Of a DNA stretch of 64,000 nucleotides, positions 35,101 to 44,800 are shown in pieces. Each line of letters starts with the position of its first letter. The stretch's first letter is position 1. Origin of the DNA: Bacteroidota bacterium (lineage in GTDB: Bacteria; Bacteroidota; Bacteroidia; J057; JADKCL01); assembly GCA_016718825.1 (NCBI GenBank), contig JADKCL010000068.1, positions 1-64,000 on the forward strand. The letters run 5' to 3'. The notes under the pieces are model-generated. The model was not told the origin of the DNA. It ran no database searches and saw only the letters and a program-made list of their open reading frames with translations. The position numbers and the translations under genes were made by a program.

Positions 35101-38023
35101 CCCCGACGCCTATCGAGTAGGTGCCACTCAGATTGTCGCCGATGACGTATTTGTAAGGTGAGGAGGGTGGCGAAGACACGGTATTGACGTTGGTTGCAAC
35201 GAAGCCGAGCGCTGGTTTTGCGATCAGATTGGGTATCGTCGCAAGGTCTTGGGCGATGACAAAGTAGGAAATACTGTCCGCAATGACGACACCGCCCATT
35301 GCGGAATTGGAAATCGTAAAACTCCAAGTACCATTGATGCCATTGCCACTAACCAAAGTTCCGGGAGCGGAAACATAAGCACCAGCATTTTTTCTGAAGT
35401 AAACTTTTGGGCGCAATCCTCCGGCAGTTGGCACGCCAGTTACATCTGAAATCGTGGCTTGAAAGGTGTAGTCGGCCGTATTGCAGATACGCGTGATGGG
35501 AGTGTGGCTGATGGAAGGCGGGCTTGCGTCAGAATATACACCATCGATTTCGTCAGCTCCAATGTCTGGAAACAATCCTCCTCCGTTGACTGAGACTGAT
35601 GGGCCCGGCCGTGTTTGCGTGTCGATATCGACCAAAACGCTGGAGATCAATTGGCCGCCAGATTCAATGGGGGTGGGTGTGGTGCCCATATTCAAGTGCC
35701 AATTACCTGTGAGACTCACAAAATTTACGGGAGTGGCAGAAACGCTATGGAAATCCCCGTTGGAGTAACCTCGCCAGTCAGCCAAGGTTCGATCCCCATT
35801 CCACCAGCCAACCTGTGTGGGATTCGTGACGTTCAGTACATTGTTGTCTGATGCGCTTGAAATCCAGCCTATTGCAGAGGAAGTTCCGTCAAAATTGTCA
35901 GCGATGGCATAGTTGGAGGTGGATCCTGCGTTACGGGTATTGTGGATGAGGTTGTTTCGGAAATCGACGCGCGCTGTGATGGTGTTGCCCGGGATCAAAT
36001 TCCCTCTCAAAAAACCAAAAGAAGGGAGTGTCGCAACAAAATTGGTAAACTGTGTGATGTAAACGGTATTGTGTAGAATATGAGCGGTCGAATTTCCTTG
36101 GACGAAATTTTGAGGCATCCAAATTCCAACATGGTGCATGTCATTCCATCCAAAATAGCCGAAGCAAATCATATTGTTCAAGATGGAAGGATCGACCGTA
36201 TTGGCGCCCACCATGATTCCTGCAACTACCGAAGGAGACCAGCTGAGTCCGATTGCAGCATCGTTGCGGAAATAGTCGATCACGTTGCTATAAATCTGAG
36301 GTTGAATGCCCCCTGCTACTGCGATACCTATCGCCGAGCCCGAGTTTCCGTTGCCAGACCCGCCACATTGCAACCAACGTATCCGGTTGTTGCGCACGAT
36401 GGGATTGTTCCCCGTGCCAAGGTAAATGGCAACAAGCGAGGCCAAACCATTCAAATAGGAATCGTTTCCACTCGTGGAATATAGGTTCTGGACTTGATTG
36501 TTAGAAATAGTCACAGTACTGGTGTCAGCAGACAAAGGCGTGGAAATTCCGTACAAGAAGGATTTTGCCCCTATCCCAAATGAACCAAGACCTCGAATGT
36601 TATTGTTGTCAATCAGCAATTCCTCGGGCATGGTCCGAAGGTGGATTCCGTAAGTATATGTGCTGGCGATCGTAGGGCCATTCCCTCCTGCAAATGTATT
36701 GTAGATTACGGTATCACCGATCATATTGCCTTGGATCTTCAGATAAGGTGCAGTGCTGTCCACCGCGATGCCAGTGAATGCGCCACCAATATGGGGCGTG
36801 AAGGTGAAGCTCATGATACCCGTAATGCGGTTGTTCTGCAGGATCACACTGTCTTCAGACGCACAATGAATTCCGGTTGTCAGGGTAGGGCCAGCCACAG
36901 AGGATACATGAATCGTGTCTGGGATGCCAATGGGAGCCACGGCGGGTGTGCCAATTGTATTCCCAGTAATCGTGCCCACGAGAAATTTTCCTACTGCTAA
37001 GTTGATCCCGCAAAAAGCTCCTACCTGCGAAGAGTCCAAGCTTGCTGTCGTCATCTGGAAGGATTTGATTTGATTCCCTTGCACGCTCGTCGCTACATTA
37101 CTCCCTACGGCAAGGTCGATCGCCCGAAATTCTGTGGAAACATTCCCGTACATGCGGTAGGAGCCAGTTCCTGTAGCAGTGCGGTATCCAATAACATTTG
37201 CGGAGATGAGGTGCCCGTCACCCGCCGTGATCCGGATGGCACGATGCTGTTCCCCAATGGTATAGGTGCGGTAGGCAGATTGGAAAAAGCGACAGCCCGA
37301 CACGGTCCACCTTGTATTCCCATCCGCTGCCCAAAGCCCATTTGTGCCGAGGCTGGGATGAAAAAAATCGCGGATTTGTGTGTTGAGGATACTCACGGCG
37401 CTGTTTTCCTGTCCCGCGGTTGCCGTGCCGATGGAAAGGATGCCGTTGATGGGAAAGTTGGCTCCACTTGCGCTGATGATGCAATTGCTCACGGTGATGC
37501 TGTCATTGCCTCCATTGCCTGCACTTGTCGACAAAAACACTGTACCCATGTTCGCATCTGTATTGGCACCCAACAAGGAGCAATTCTGAACAAGGACATT
37601 CCGGGCATCGTTGATAAAACGAAGGGTAGAGGCAGTTGTCGTATTTTGGTTCTCAATCGTCAGCGCGTTTCCGCCACTGTTCAAACCGTCAATGGTCACA
37701 CGATCAGCGCCATTCAGATCGACCAACGGGCCGGCGAGGTTACCTGTGATACTGCGGGCCACCCCGCCAGAAGGTCTCAACGCTAAATGCAGCCATGTGC
37801 CTTGATTCAATACAGCCGAAGATGGTTCAGTTGTATTCGCGGAAACTTCAACGACGATATTGGCGCCATTCTGCGCTCCGGCATTGATCGCTGAAAATGC
37901 CGCTCCGACTGTAGGGTACGATCCATTCCCCGTCAAGGCACCGGAAACGATGACATTCTGCCCAACAATCCAAAACGGAACACAACAAAGAAGCAAGAAG
38001 ATGATTGCTCTGATTTTTTGCAA
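32111..38023 (-). CDS. Giant T9SS cargo: right-handed beta-helix, choice-of-anchor, HYR and SprB modules
   Basis: The 1970-aa product has a signal peptide (MQKIRAIIFLLLCCVPFWIVGQ), then GNGSYPTVGAAFSAINAGAQNG and two long parallel-beta-helix regions (about residues 20-830 and 950-1450) with many NNxI, IxNN and GNxI turns. Between them is a fibronectin-like segment. Then come SPSLSDSTDFGDILTCTPFATRTFTVQNLSNNVLNI (ASPM/SPD-2/Hydin-type), a HYR-like domain (TAPTAICQAVTVNLDSSGNG), two SprB-type repeats (DGVAHATGIGGCPGYTYLWSTGATTS, GEIDITPQGGNSCQPYGYLWSNGDTT), and a type A sorting domain (LTIFPNPTRNEFRLL). It is likely a cell-surface adhesin. Its N-terminus resembles the partial protein at 61094. 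Confidence 0.88.
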   Translation of the reverse strand: MQKIRAIIFLLLCCVPFWIVGQNVIVSGALTGNGSYPTVGAAFSAINAGAQNGANIVVEVSANTTEPSSAVLNQGTWLHLALRPSGGVARSITGNLAGPLVDLNGADRVTIDGLNSGGNALTIENQNTTTASTLRFINDARNVLVQNCSLLGANTDANMGTVFLSTSAGNGGNDSITVSNCIISASGANFPINGILSIGTATAGQENSAVSILNTQIRDFFHPSLGTNGLWAADGNTRWTVSGCRFFQSAYRTYTIGEQHRAIRITAGDGHLISANVIGYRTATGTGSYRMYGNVSTEFRAIDLAVGSNVATSVQGNQIKSFQMTTASLDSSQVGAFCGINLAVGKFLVGTITGNTIGTPAVAPIGIPDTIHVSSVAGPTLTTGIHCASEDSVILQNNRITGIMSFTFTPHIGGAFTGIAVDSTAPYLKIQGNMIGDTVIYNTFAGGNGPTIASTYTYGIHLRTMPEELLIDNNNIRGLGSFGIGAKSFLYGISTPLSADTSTVTISNNQVQNLYSTSGNDSYLNGLASLVAIYLGTGNNPIVRNNRIRWLQCGGSGNGNSGSAIGIAVAGGIQPQIYSNVIDYFRNDAAIGLSWSPSVVAGIMVGANTVDPSILNNMICFGYFGWNDMHHVGIWMPQNFVQGNSTAHILHNTVYITQFTNFVATLPSFGFLRGNLIPGNTITARVDFRNNLIHNTRNAGSTSNYAIADNFDGTSSAIGWISSASDNNVLNVTNPTQVGWWNGDRTLADWRGYSNGDFHSVSATPVNFVSLTGNWHLNMGTTPTPIESGGQLISSVLVDIDTQTRPGPSVSVNGGGLFPDIGADEIDGVYSDASPPSISHTPITRICNTADYTFQATISDVTGVPTAGGLRPKVYFRKNAGAYVSAPGTLVSGNGINGTWSFTISNSAMGGVVIADSISYFVIAQDLATIPNLIAKPALGFVATNVNTVSSPPSSPYKYVIGDNLSGTYSIGVGGDFTTLTAAVNRYNISCLNGPILFSLIDASYPAETFPITVLNNVDASTMNTLTIKPATGVSPSIVGSNAQAILRFHLARYVTLDGSNSPNGSTRDLTVRNNSTGLSNAVIWLSSPEPVDGTDHITIKNCTVRGSSPTTSRVCIVSSGIYVGSLGGRHINTVIENNHLFAAQFGVTTGQINIGNPGVVITRNQIGSTNLAESISGTGINVYDLDGGLVTDNNIFNIGGPTSYPPKGIDINGRMMNTRIERNRISGIKSTQVNGPGAIGILVNNNLDVPNFVIANNFISDITCFGKTTMGYQDNSYGICSYGGRSADIVHNTILMNTNQTSPTSNSAGIWNFTTFGSQPVNIHNNIIVSTQTVGAQRYALYSFSPVPPAFGTMDNNCLSTLGPNLARKNSTNYVDLAATQIGFGGNANSITAVPVFLNSPPDLHLLQGSNPGITNGGAYLPAVPYDIDGETRNTLAPNIGADEFPILGPEINILGNNISILDGDNSPSLSDSTDFGDILTCTPFATRTFTVQNLSNNVLNISSTNITGPHASDFGLIVPLPSSIASNASANFSIRFTPSALGIRTATITVSSDDVDEGSYDFAIQGTQIADTTAPTAICQAVTVNLDSSGNGATTAAAVNNGSTDDCAISSTSLSQTSFSCSQVGPNTVTLIVTDATGNSSSCSAIVHVVAAAVTGSIQADTAQCGYNISCAGANDGVAHATGIGGCPGYTYLWSTGATTSTATGLGPGTVTVTITDAAGGTSVQTVNLTTPSTLQAGANTWMSCFTNPTGEIDITPQGGNSCQPYGYLWSNGDTTEDLFNVAAGNYTLTISDAAGCFFTSTVTVAAFPALNPMVSQAGNTLTAVLTWTTYQWLLNGNTILGATANSFTPTVSGSYSLQVTDTNGCSGVSDTTNITIVGIADHMGDWEELTIFPNPTRNEFRLLTMTPIGGAITLDIQDMYGRHIFSRALSGLASEVAFDIKALSAGTYMVQVTSETGQRKLFRLVVQ

Positions 38024-38437
38024 GCTATTGTATCATTGATGTTTATAGAAAGATCAGCAAGCTAGCATTCCGATTGAATTTTTCCAATTCCGAGCAAGAT
38101 GAATCAGCAACGGTACTGGTCAATGGATCGCCTTTTCCTTGGGGCCCTGTCACAACTTTTGGCGGTAGATACGCATGCTCGTACCTTAGGTCGTCTGAAG
38201 AGCGTTTTGAAGCGATGATTTTTCAAGGTCTTTCGGGTTGCGGGACGCTTGATTTTCGCCCGCTTCAACCGGATTCGTTGGCAAATACCGATTACATTAT
38301 GCCCCATTTCCATGTACGGTTGGTTTGTATTCCGTATCGAAGCTTGTCAGTCGGGTTAAATTCACTAAATTGGACTCAGAGTGGGCGATGAATCGTTGCA
38401 CCGCGTTGGTAAGCGTTAAATTAATTCGGTCAAGGTA

Positions 38438-39388
38438 ATGGAATTCAGGAATCTACTTCAAAAAGCAGGGTTTGTATTTGCCTTTGTTTTGGGAATGTCA
38501 CTCACGGCAATCAGTCAAAACGTCGGAATCGGTACAGCCGCGCCCGTTTACAAGCTTCATACCGTGGGAGACATCTATGCAAATGGCGGATGGTTTCGGG
38601 TTTCAGGCAATCAAGGCTTGTATTGGGAAACCTGGGGCGGAGGATTTTACATGTCCGATGCCACTTGGATTCGCACCTACAATGATAAAAATATCTGGAC
38701 CAATACCGGACTTTTGGGTGCACAAGGCGGATTGACCATCGGTTATGCAGGTGCAACTCCTCCAGCGAGTGGGGCCATCATCGCGGGTTTGACGGGAATG
38801 GGAACGAGTGCACCCAACCAAAGGCTCTCCGTCCAAGGCTCCATTGAAATCATGGATGCATTTGACAACGTGCTTGTCAGTAGAAGTACTGCCCAGGCAC
38901 GTTCCCACCAAATGATCGGAACCTACATGGGTTGGGATCAAGGCGCGGTATTTTTGGGAGGATACAACGTGAACAATCCATCCGCATTTTACAGCAATAC
39001 CAACAAAATCGTTTGCGGTGGCGCAGCGGGAACACTGCCCATCCACGCGACGGGCTTCGTCAATGTGAGTTCACAGAGGTACAAACACAATATTGCCCCC
39101 CTTTCCTATGGATTGGAGCAGGTAAAGCAAATGCAGCCGATGTCGTATCACTACAATTTTGAGAAAGACGATACCCAGAAGAAACATATCGGCCTTATCG
39201 CAGAAGAAGTTTTGAAGCTTGTGCCTGAGGCCGTCGCTGTAGAAGACGGACTTTGCTTGGGTCTGGATTACAGCAGCTTGGTACCTGTACTCATCAACGC
39301 CATTCAGGAGCAGCAGGCACAAATCGATGCCCAAAACAAGAAGATCGCCGACATGGCGAGCCAATTGGAGATTCTCAGCAAAGAATAA
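38438..39388 (+). CDS. Tail-fibre-like surface protein with peptidase S74 (intramolecular chaperone) domain
   Basis: The 316-aa product has a signal peptide (MEFRNLLQKAGFVFAFVLGMSLTAISQ), then NVGIGTAAPVYKLHTVGDI (tail-fibre motif), an odd GLYWETWGGGFYMSDATWIRTYNDKNIWTNTG stretch like shufflon/tail-tip adhesins (about 60-95), and a C-terminal S74 domain (VSSQRYKHNIAPLSYGLEQVKQMQPMSYHY, then HIGLIAEEVLKLVPEAVAV, ending in a coiled coil AQIDAQNKKIADMASQLEIL). S74 domains trimerise and release fibres by self-cleavage at a Ser; here SSQRYKHNI carries the Ser-Lys pair. Between 38024 and 38438 nothing convincing is coded. Confidence 0.85.
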   Translation: MEFRNLLQKAGFVFAFVLGMSLTAISQNVGIGTAAPVYKLHTVGDIYANGGWFRVSGNQGLYWETWGGGFYMSDATWIRTYNDKNIWTNTGLLGAQGGLTIGYAGATPPASGAIIAGLTGMGTSAPNQRLSVQGSIEIMDAFDNVLVSRSTAQARSHQMIGTYMGWDQGAVFLGGYNVNNPSAFYSNTNKIVCGGAAGTLPIHATGFVNVSSQRYKHNIAPLSYGLEQVKQMQPMSYHYNFEKDDTQKKHIGLIAEEVLKLVPEAVAVEDGLCLGLDYSSLVPVLINAIQEQQAQIDAQNKKIADMASQLEILSKE

Positions 39389-39458
39389 GGGAATAGGAAA
39401 TTCTCCCTACCTTGCGCACTTCAATTTTGGCAACTTTAATCTCATTCTGATTTTTAAG

Positions 39459-39926
39459 ATGAACGCAACAAAATTTGTGTTTTCAGGCCTAGTGATGGCG
39501 TTTGGCTTTTTTGCCGGTTGTGCCGACAAAACCGCAGCCCCTGCGACCAATGGTGAAATCGGCCTCGGCGACGCGCCTGCATCCAAGCCCAAGCCCGGCG
39601 ATGCCTTGATCGCAGGACAATGGTGCTACGACTACGAAGACGAAACGCTGCACCTCACTGCCGTCATGGAATATGACGGAGCTGCCAAGGTCGTCGGGAA
39701 TCTCTATGGAGATATTCACGACAAAGCAGAAGGCTATTTTACCTCCTATACCACTTCATTTGATGGGACCAAAGACGGCAATGTCTTGAAAGTCAAATCA
39801 AAAACGGAAATCGAAGGCGATGTCCAAGAAGAAGCAGCCGAATGGACTTGGGACGGTAAAACCCTCGACAACGGTCGCCAAACGCTGAAGCAAGTCGATT
39901 GCGAGCCAGCGCCAGACGGCGAATAA
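39459..39926 (+). CDS. Putative lipoprotein
   Basis: The 155-aa product starts at ATG 39459 and begins MNATKFVFSGLVMAFGFFAGCADK, so FAGC is a lipobox with Cys21. The mature domain is a small beta-sandwich-like sequence (LIAGQWCYDYEDETLHLTAVMEYDGAAKVVGNLYGDIHDKAEGYFTSYTTSF, then GNVLKVKSKTEIEGDVQEEAAEWTWDGKTL). Unknown role. A TACCTTGC (39408-39415) may be its -7 box, and a long hairpin follows the stop codon. Confidence 0.78.
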   Translation: MNATKFVFSGLVMAFGFFAGCADKTAAPATNGEIGLGDAPASKPKPGDALIAGQWCYDYEDETLHLTAVMEYDGAAKVVGNLYGDIHDKAEGYFTSYTTSFDGTKDGNVLKVKSKTEIEGDVQEEAAEWTWDGKTLDNGRQTLKQVDCEPAPDGE

Positions 39927-39956
39927 GACTGGATTTCATTCCATCAGCGGCAGGTG

Positions 39957-40017
39957 AGGTCACCTGGGAGTATCGGATGCACAATTCCGAGACTCCTCGG
40001 TGACCTTTCCTGCTTTT
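39957..40017 (+). terminator. Long multi-helix hairpin after the lipoprotein gene
   Basis: AGGTCACC (39957-39964) pairs with GGTGACCT (39999-40006); inside, GGAGT pairs with ACTCC and CGG with CCG, separated by small symmetric internal loops; the apical loop is about 10 nt. A TTCCTGCTTTTGTTG tail follows. The shape is that of an intrinsic terminator, though the internal loops are unusually regular. Confidence 0.6.
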
Positions 40018-40057
40018 GTTGTGCCGGAAATTCGGTGAAACTGCTAACTTGCTCCCT

Positions 40058-41812
40058 ATGAGTGCAGTTTCTAGCGTTTTCGGGATCAAGCGATTGATGG
40101 CATTTCTTTCATTTGGCTTTGTAACCATTTCGGTGGCATTGGGGCAGGTAGATGACCATCGCATGTCTCCTGCAGAGCAGGCTGCAATGCCGTCCTACCT
40201 GCAGGCGCGTACGAGCACCGGCATCACGAGCCCGCCCGTATCGCCCGTGCGGGCCCCCGCGGAATGGGAAGAAATCGATGCCTTGAACATTACATGGACC
40301 GGCTACACCGCCGTACTCAAGGAAATTGTGCGGTTTGCGAGCCTAGAAACCAAGGTCATCATCGTTTGCGCCGATTCGCTCTCCGTACAGTCCTATCTCA
40401 CGAACAATGGCATTCCCCTCACCAACATCGACTTTCTTGTGGCCCCCTACAATTCGATTTGGTGCCGCGATTATGGGCAATGGAACATCTACACCCACGA
40501 TGTTGATTCCCTCGCATTGATCGACTGGATCTACAATCGGCCCCGTCCCAAAGACGATACCGTGCCGAGTTCGATTGCCCGTAACGAGCTCTTGCCCATG
40601 TACCAAACCATCCAAGCACCCTATGACCTCATCCATACCGGTGGCAATTTCATGACCGATGGCTTCGGGACAGGCTTTTCTTCGAATCTTGTCCTGAATG
40701 AAAATCCCAGCCATACCGCCGCCGAAATCGATACGATTTTGGCCAAGTTCATGGGCATCAACCGCTTTGTGAAGATGTCCACGCTGCCTTTTGATGTGAT
40801 CCACCACATCGACATGCACCTGAAATTGTTGGACGAGGAGACTTTGCTGGTCGGCGAATATCCGCAGGGCGTCGCAGATGGTCCCCAAATCGAGGCCAAT
40901 TTGCAGTACATTCTGAGCAATTACAATTCGATTTATGGCACGCCTTACAAAGTGGTGCGCATCCCAATGCCCCCCGACGCTGCTGGGCGCTACCCCAACA
41001 ACAATGGCGATTACCGCACCTATACCAACGCCGTTTTTGTGAACAAGACCATTCTTGTCCCGGGATATGAAACCCGCTACGACACTACCGCCCAACGTAT
41101 TTGGGAGGAGGCCATGCCCGGCTACAACGTGCAATTCATCAATTGCAACAGCATCATCACGGCCTTGGGAGCTTTGCATTGCATTACCAAGGAGGTCGCT
41201 ACGCGCGATCCGTTGCTCATTTCACATCAGCCCTTGGCAGATACTTACGACGCGCAAAATCCCTATCCGGTCGATGCCCGCATCCAACACCGGTCAGGCA
41301 TCGCCGTCGCCGAATTGTACTACCGCACCGACACCCTGTTGCCCTATCAAGCCCTGCCCATGACGCTTTCGAATGCGTTGACACATACTTGGACGGCCGC
41401 GATTCCCGCGCAAGCGCCCGGTACCAAAATCGACTACTATGTTTCCGCCGTAGCCAATTCGGGGAAGGCCCAAGTGCGGCCGATGCCTGCTCCGGCGGGT
41501 TATTGGAGTTTTGAAGTCCTGCAATTTGTCGGAACAGAACCTGCGGTGCTTGCTGAATCGGCAATGAAACCTGCTTTTCCCAATCCGAGCAAAGGCATCA
41601 CTTGCATTCCTGTTGCAGTCGGTGAGGAAGGCCATGGGCAATTGGAGCTGACCGACGTTGTGGGTCGGAAAGTGGCTATGATCGCGGACGGATGGATGCC
41701 TGCTGGCGAAAAAAATTACTTTATAGACACGCAAAACCTTGTTGCAGGGGTCTATTTGTTGGTGTTTGAAACTGCAGGCCGTAGGCACGTGCAGCGGTTG
41801 ATGGTCAGGTAG
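40058..41812 (+). CDS. Secreted peptidylarginine-deiminase-like enzyme with T9SS sorting domain
   Basis: The 584-aa product has a signal peptide ending near VALGQ (start 40058; 40097 is possible). The guanidino-modifying fold shows SIWCRDYGQW (Asp138), HHIDMHLKLL (His250, Asp252) and GALHCITKE (Cys375), in the same order and spacing as the Asp, His, Asp and Cys of the Porphyromonas gingivalis deiminase PPAD. YPNNNGDYRTYTNAVFVNKTILVPGY is the Asn-containing substrate loop. A C-terminal Ig-like segment and a type A sorting domain (KPAFPNPSKGITCIP, LVAGVYLLVFETAGRR) follow. It should convert arginine, or agmatine, to citrulline-type products outside the cell. Its stop lies 4 bp from the next, convergent gene. 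Confidence 0.87.
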   Translation: MSAVSSVFGIKRLMAFLSFGFVTISVALGQVDDHRMSPAEQAAMPSYLQARTSTGITSPPVSPVRAPAEWEEIDALNITWTGYTAVLKEIVRFASLETKVIIVCADSLSVQSYLTNNGIPLTNIDFLVAPYNSIWCRDYGQWNIYTHDVDSLALIDWIYNRPRPKDDTVPSSIARNELLPMYQTIQAPYDLIHTGGNFMTDGFGTGFSSNLVLNENPSHTAAEIDTILAKFMGINRFVKMSTLPFDVIHHIDMHLKLLDEETLLVGEYPQGVADGPQIEANLQYILSNYNSIYGTPYKVVRIPMPPDAAGRYPNNNGDYRTYTNAVFVNKTILVPGYETRYDTTAQRIWEEAMPGYNVQFINCNSIITALGALHCITKEVATRDPLLISHQPLADTYDAQNPYPVDARIQHRSGIAVAELYYRTDTLLPYQALPMTLSNALTHTWTAAIPAQAPGTKIDYYVSAVANSGKAQVRPMPAPAGYWSFEVLQFVGTEPAVLAESAMKPAFPNPSKGITCIPVAVGEEGHGQLELTDVVGRKVAMIADGWMPAGEKNYFIDTQNLVAGVYLLVFETAGRRHVQRLMVR

Positions 41813-41816
41813 GGAA

Positions 41817-44800
41817 CTACCACTTGACAATGCGCAAGACTTGCAACGGAAATCCGGCGCGGTCCAAGCGCAAATGATATACACCGGCTGAGAATTTGTC
41901 GAAATTGAGCTGCTGCAAGGTTGCGCCATCCCAATCTTGCGCCAAAATCATTCGCCCATAAGCGTCGTATGCCTGTAATTCTCCAGGTCCAAGGTCATTC
42001 GTCGCCGAGATCCAAATTGGGCCATCCGTCGGATTGGGATAAGCCTGCATTTGCCCATTTTCGTGCTGAAGTTCTTGGAAAACCCCCGTGACTTGTACGC
42101 ATTCGCTGGTATCTTGACAACCGTCGAAGCTCACGACGACGGCATAAAATCCATTCGAAGGAGCAAGAATCGATTGCCCGGTCGCACCTTGAATCGGCAC
42201 AAATCCATTGTCACAGCGGAACCATTGATAGGTGCCGCCTGATTGTACTGCACTCAACGAATTTCCGTTTTGTGCGATGGCCGGATTCAAGGAATCGATC
42301 GTCAGATAGATGTTCAGAATGCTGTCGCAACCCTGTGCATTCACCATTGATTGCGTGAACACCCCGCTCGCATAATAAGTAAAGCCATTGAGGCTGAAGC
42401 TGTCACATGCGCTGTCGATCACATAGGCACTCGTATTGGGCCACAAAGTCAAAAACAAAGAAAGAATCGAATCGCAGCCTGCTGCATTGGCAAGGACTTG
42501 CGTATAGGTCCCCGAACTGAGATACACCTGCGAATTCAGGGAATAACTTTGGCAGGTCGAGACCGTCATGGCCGACGAACTCGGTTGATTTACAGTGAGA
42601 TGTAGTTGTATCGTTGAATCGCAACCCTGGACATTCGTCAGTTGTTGAAGGTAATGTCCGCTTCCGAAATACGTGGTGCCATTCAGCGTAAAGCTGTCGC
42701 AGGCATTTTGGTACAAATCCAAGGTCGAGGAACGCAGCGTCAGGGAAAGTGTGAGCGTGGAATCGCATCCATTGGCGTTGGTCAGTTGTTGCGAATACGT
42801 CCCGCTTGCCGTGTACGTTTGACCATTGAGCGAAAGGCTGTTGCAAGCGGTGTCGATCAGCAATTGGGAAGTGGCAGGCAGAAGCGTAAAGTTCAAGTGA
42901 ACGATCGAATCACATCCTTCAGCATTGGTAAGTGTTTGTGTATAAGCTCCTGTGGATGAATAGGTGCTGTCATTGATGACAATGGCCCCGCAACTGCTGA
43001 CATTGAGCGTGGTATGCGAATTTCGGTGAATCGTGAGCAGCAGAACTTCCACCGTATCGCAGCTCGAAAATGGCCCCGGCAAGGAATAATAATAGGTTCC
43101 GGAACTCGCGTGGTTGACATTGCGATGGGTAAATTGATCACAGGCGATTACCGGCACAAGGTAGCGGTAGTAGGGATTTCCCGTGTAATGGTAATACAGC
43201 ACGCTGTCGCATTGATGAATGTTTTGCATCACTTGCACAAACGTGCCCGGGTGGTTGTAGATCTGCCCGTTGATGGTGTCAGGTGTGCAAAATGTCTGAT
43301 AAATATGGGTGACGTCGTAGTTGAAGGTCAGGTTCAAGTTCAACAAGCTGTCGCAGAGGCCGGGAAGTCCGGGAATTCGCACGAGATAATGGCCTGTTTG
43401 GTAGAAATTGTAGCCGTGATTGGAATAATTGACGCAGGGAGTATCGACAATGCTGATGACCGGCGGCGCACATTGACTCCATTGCACGAGAAACAACCTT
43501 CCGTCATTGGGACCGAGCGAATGAACGCCCGGCCCGGGCTGAAAATCCGTGACAGCTGCAAAGTTTCCGCCAATCCAGATTGCCGCATTGGGATCCAATG
43601 CGATCGCATGCGGGTTTTCATTGGCCGAACCGTCAATGGTTCCCGCCCATTCAAATCCGCCGTTGGCATTGATTTTGAGGACATAAGCGTCAGGAGTGCC
43701 GGCCGTCACCGAATTAAAAAACCCATTCGAAGAAGGATCGAAATCAATCGCACCCCAATAGGTTCCAGTAACGTAGGCGCCACCCATTGAATCCACCGCT
43801 AAGATTTTGCCATCCGCGACATTGCTTTGAGGAATGTTCACGGCCCAACGAAAGGCACCATTGACATCAATTTGTGCAAGAAAGGCACTTTCGTACAAGG
43901 GAGAAGCCAACGGAAAGCTACTCCCTGGCGAAGGGTCAAAATCAACGGTATCCTGAAAATTACCTGCCAAAAATACATTCCCCAAGGGGCCAACTTCCAC
44001 ATTCTCAACACGGTCGCTGCTGTTGCCGCCATAATATTGCGCCCAAAGCAGATTCCCGCCGGCATCCAGCTTCACCAAATATCCGTCCTGCAAGCCTGCT
44101 GAGGTCTGCTGCAACACCGCCGAACCGGGATCGAAGTCCATTGTCCCTTCAAAAAAGCCGCAGGCCCAAACGTTGCCGGCAGCATCCAAGTCGATTCCCC
44201 TGCCCGCAGCGCTGCCACTGCCGTCGATTTGCCGAATCCATCCGAGGCTGCCATTTGCATTCAGCTTCCAGACAAAAGCACTTTGCAATCCGCTGGGCGT
44301 CAGCACCGCCGTGCCCGGTCCCGGATCAAAATCCGTCGGACCGTTCAGAATTCCCGTCGCGACAGCATTTCCTGCGGCATCGACTTCGAGCGCGAATGCC
44401 CATTCGTCGCCTGCGGGCGCGCCCGCGGTGGCCACCCAAAGGAAATTTCCCGCGGTATCCAATTTCAGCACATACGCATCCCAAGCGCCAGCCGGACTTC
44501 GGTTTTGTACCGCAAGACCCGGGTCAAAATCTGTAATTCCTTCGTAAGCGCCTGAAATATAGACGTTGCGTTGCCCATCGAGCGCAATGGCATTCGTCCC
44601 GGTTTTGCCAAGCCCGCCATATTGTTTGGCCCAGATCAAATTGCCGTAGGCACTGATCTTTTGAAGCAAGGCCGAACCGCCATTCGCAGCGGTAAAATTT
44701 AAGGTTCCAGGACCGGGATCGGCATCGATCGTACCTTGAAAAAAGCTGACGACATATCCATTGTCGTCTGGATCGACGGTGATCGCATTGACATTGCAAT

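Noticed and set aside
38074..38391. 105-aa open frame on the plus strand before the tail-fibre-like gene
   Set aside because: Unusual composition, no signal peptide or domain, and it sits in a divergent spacer.
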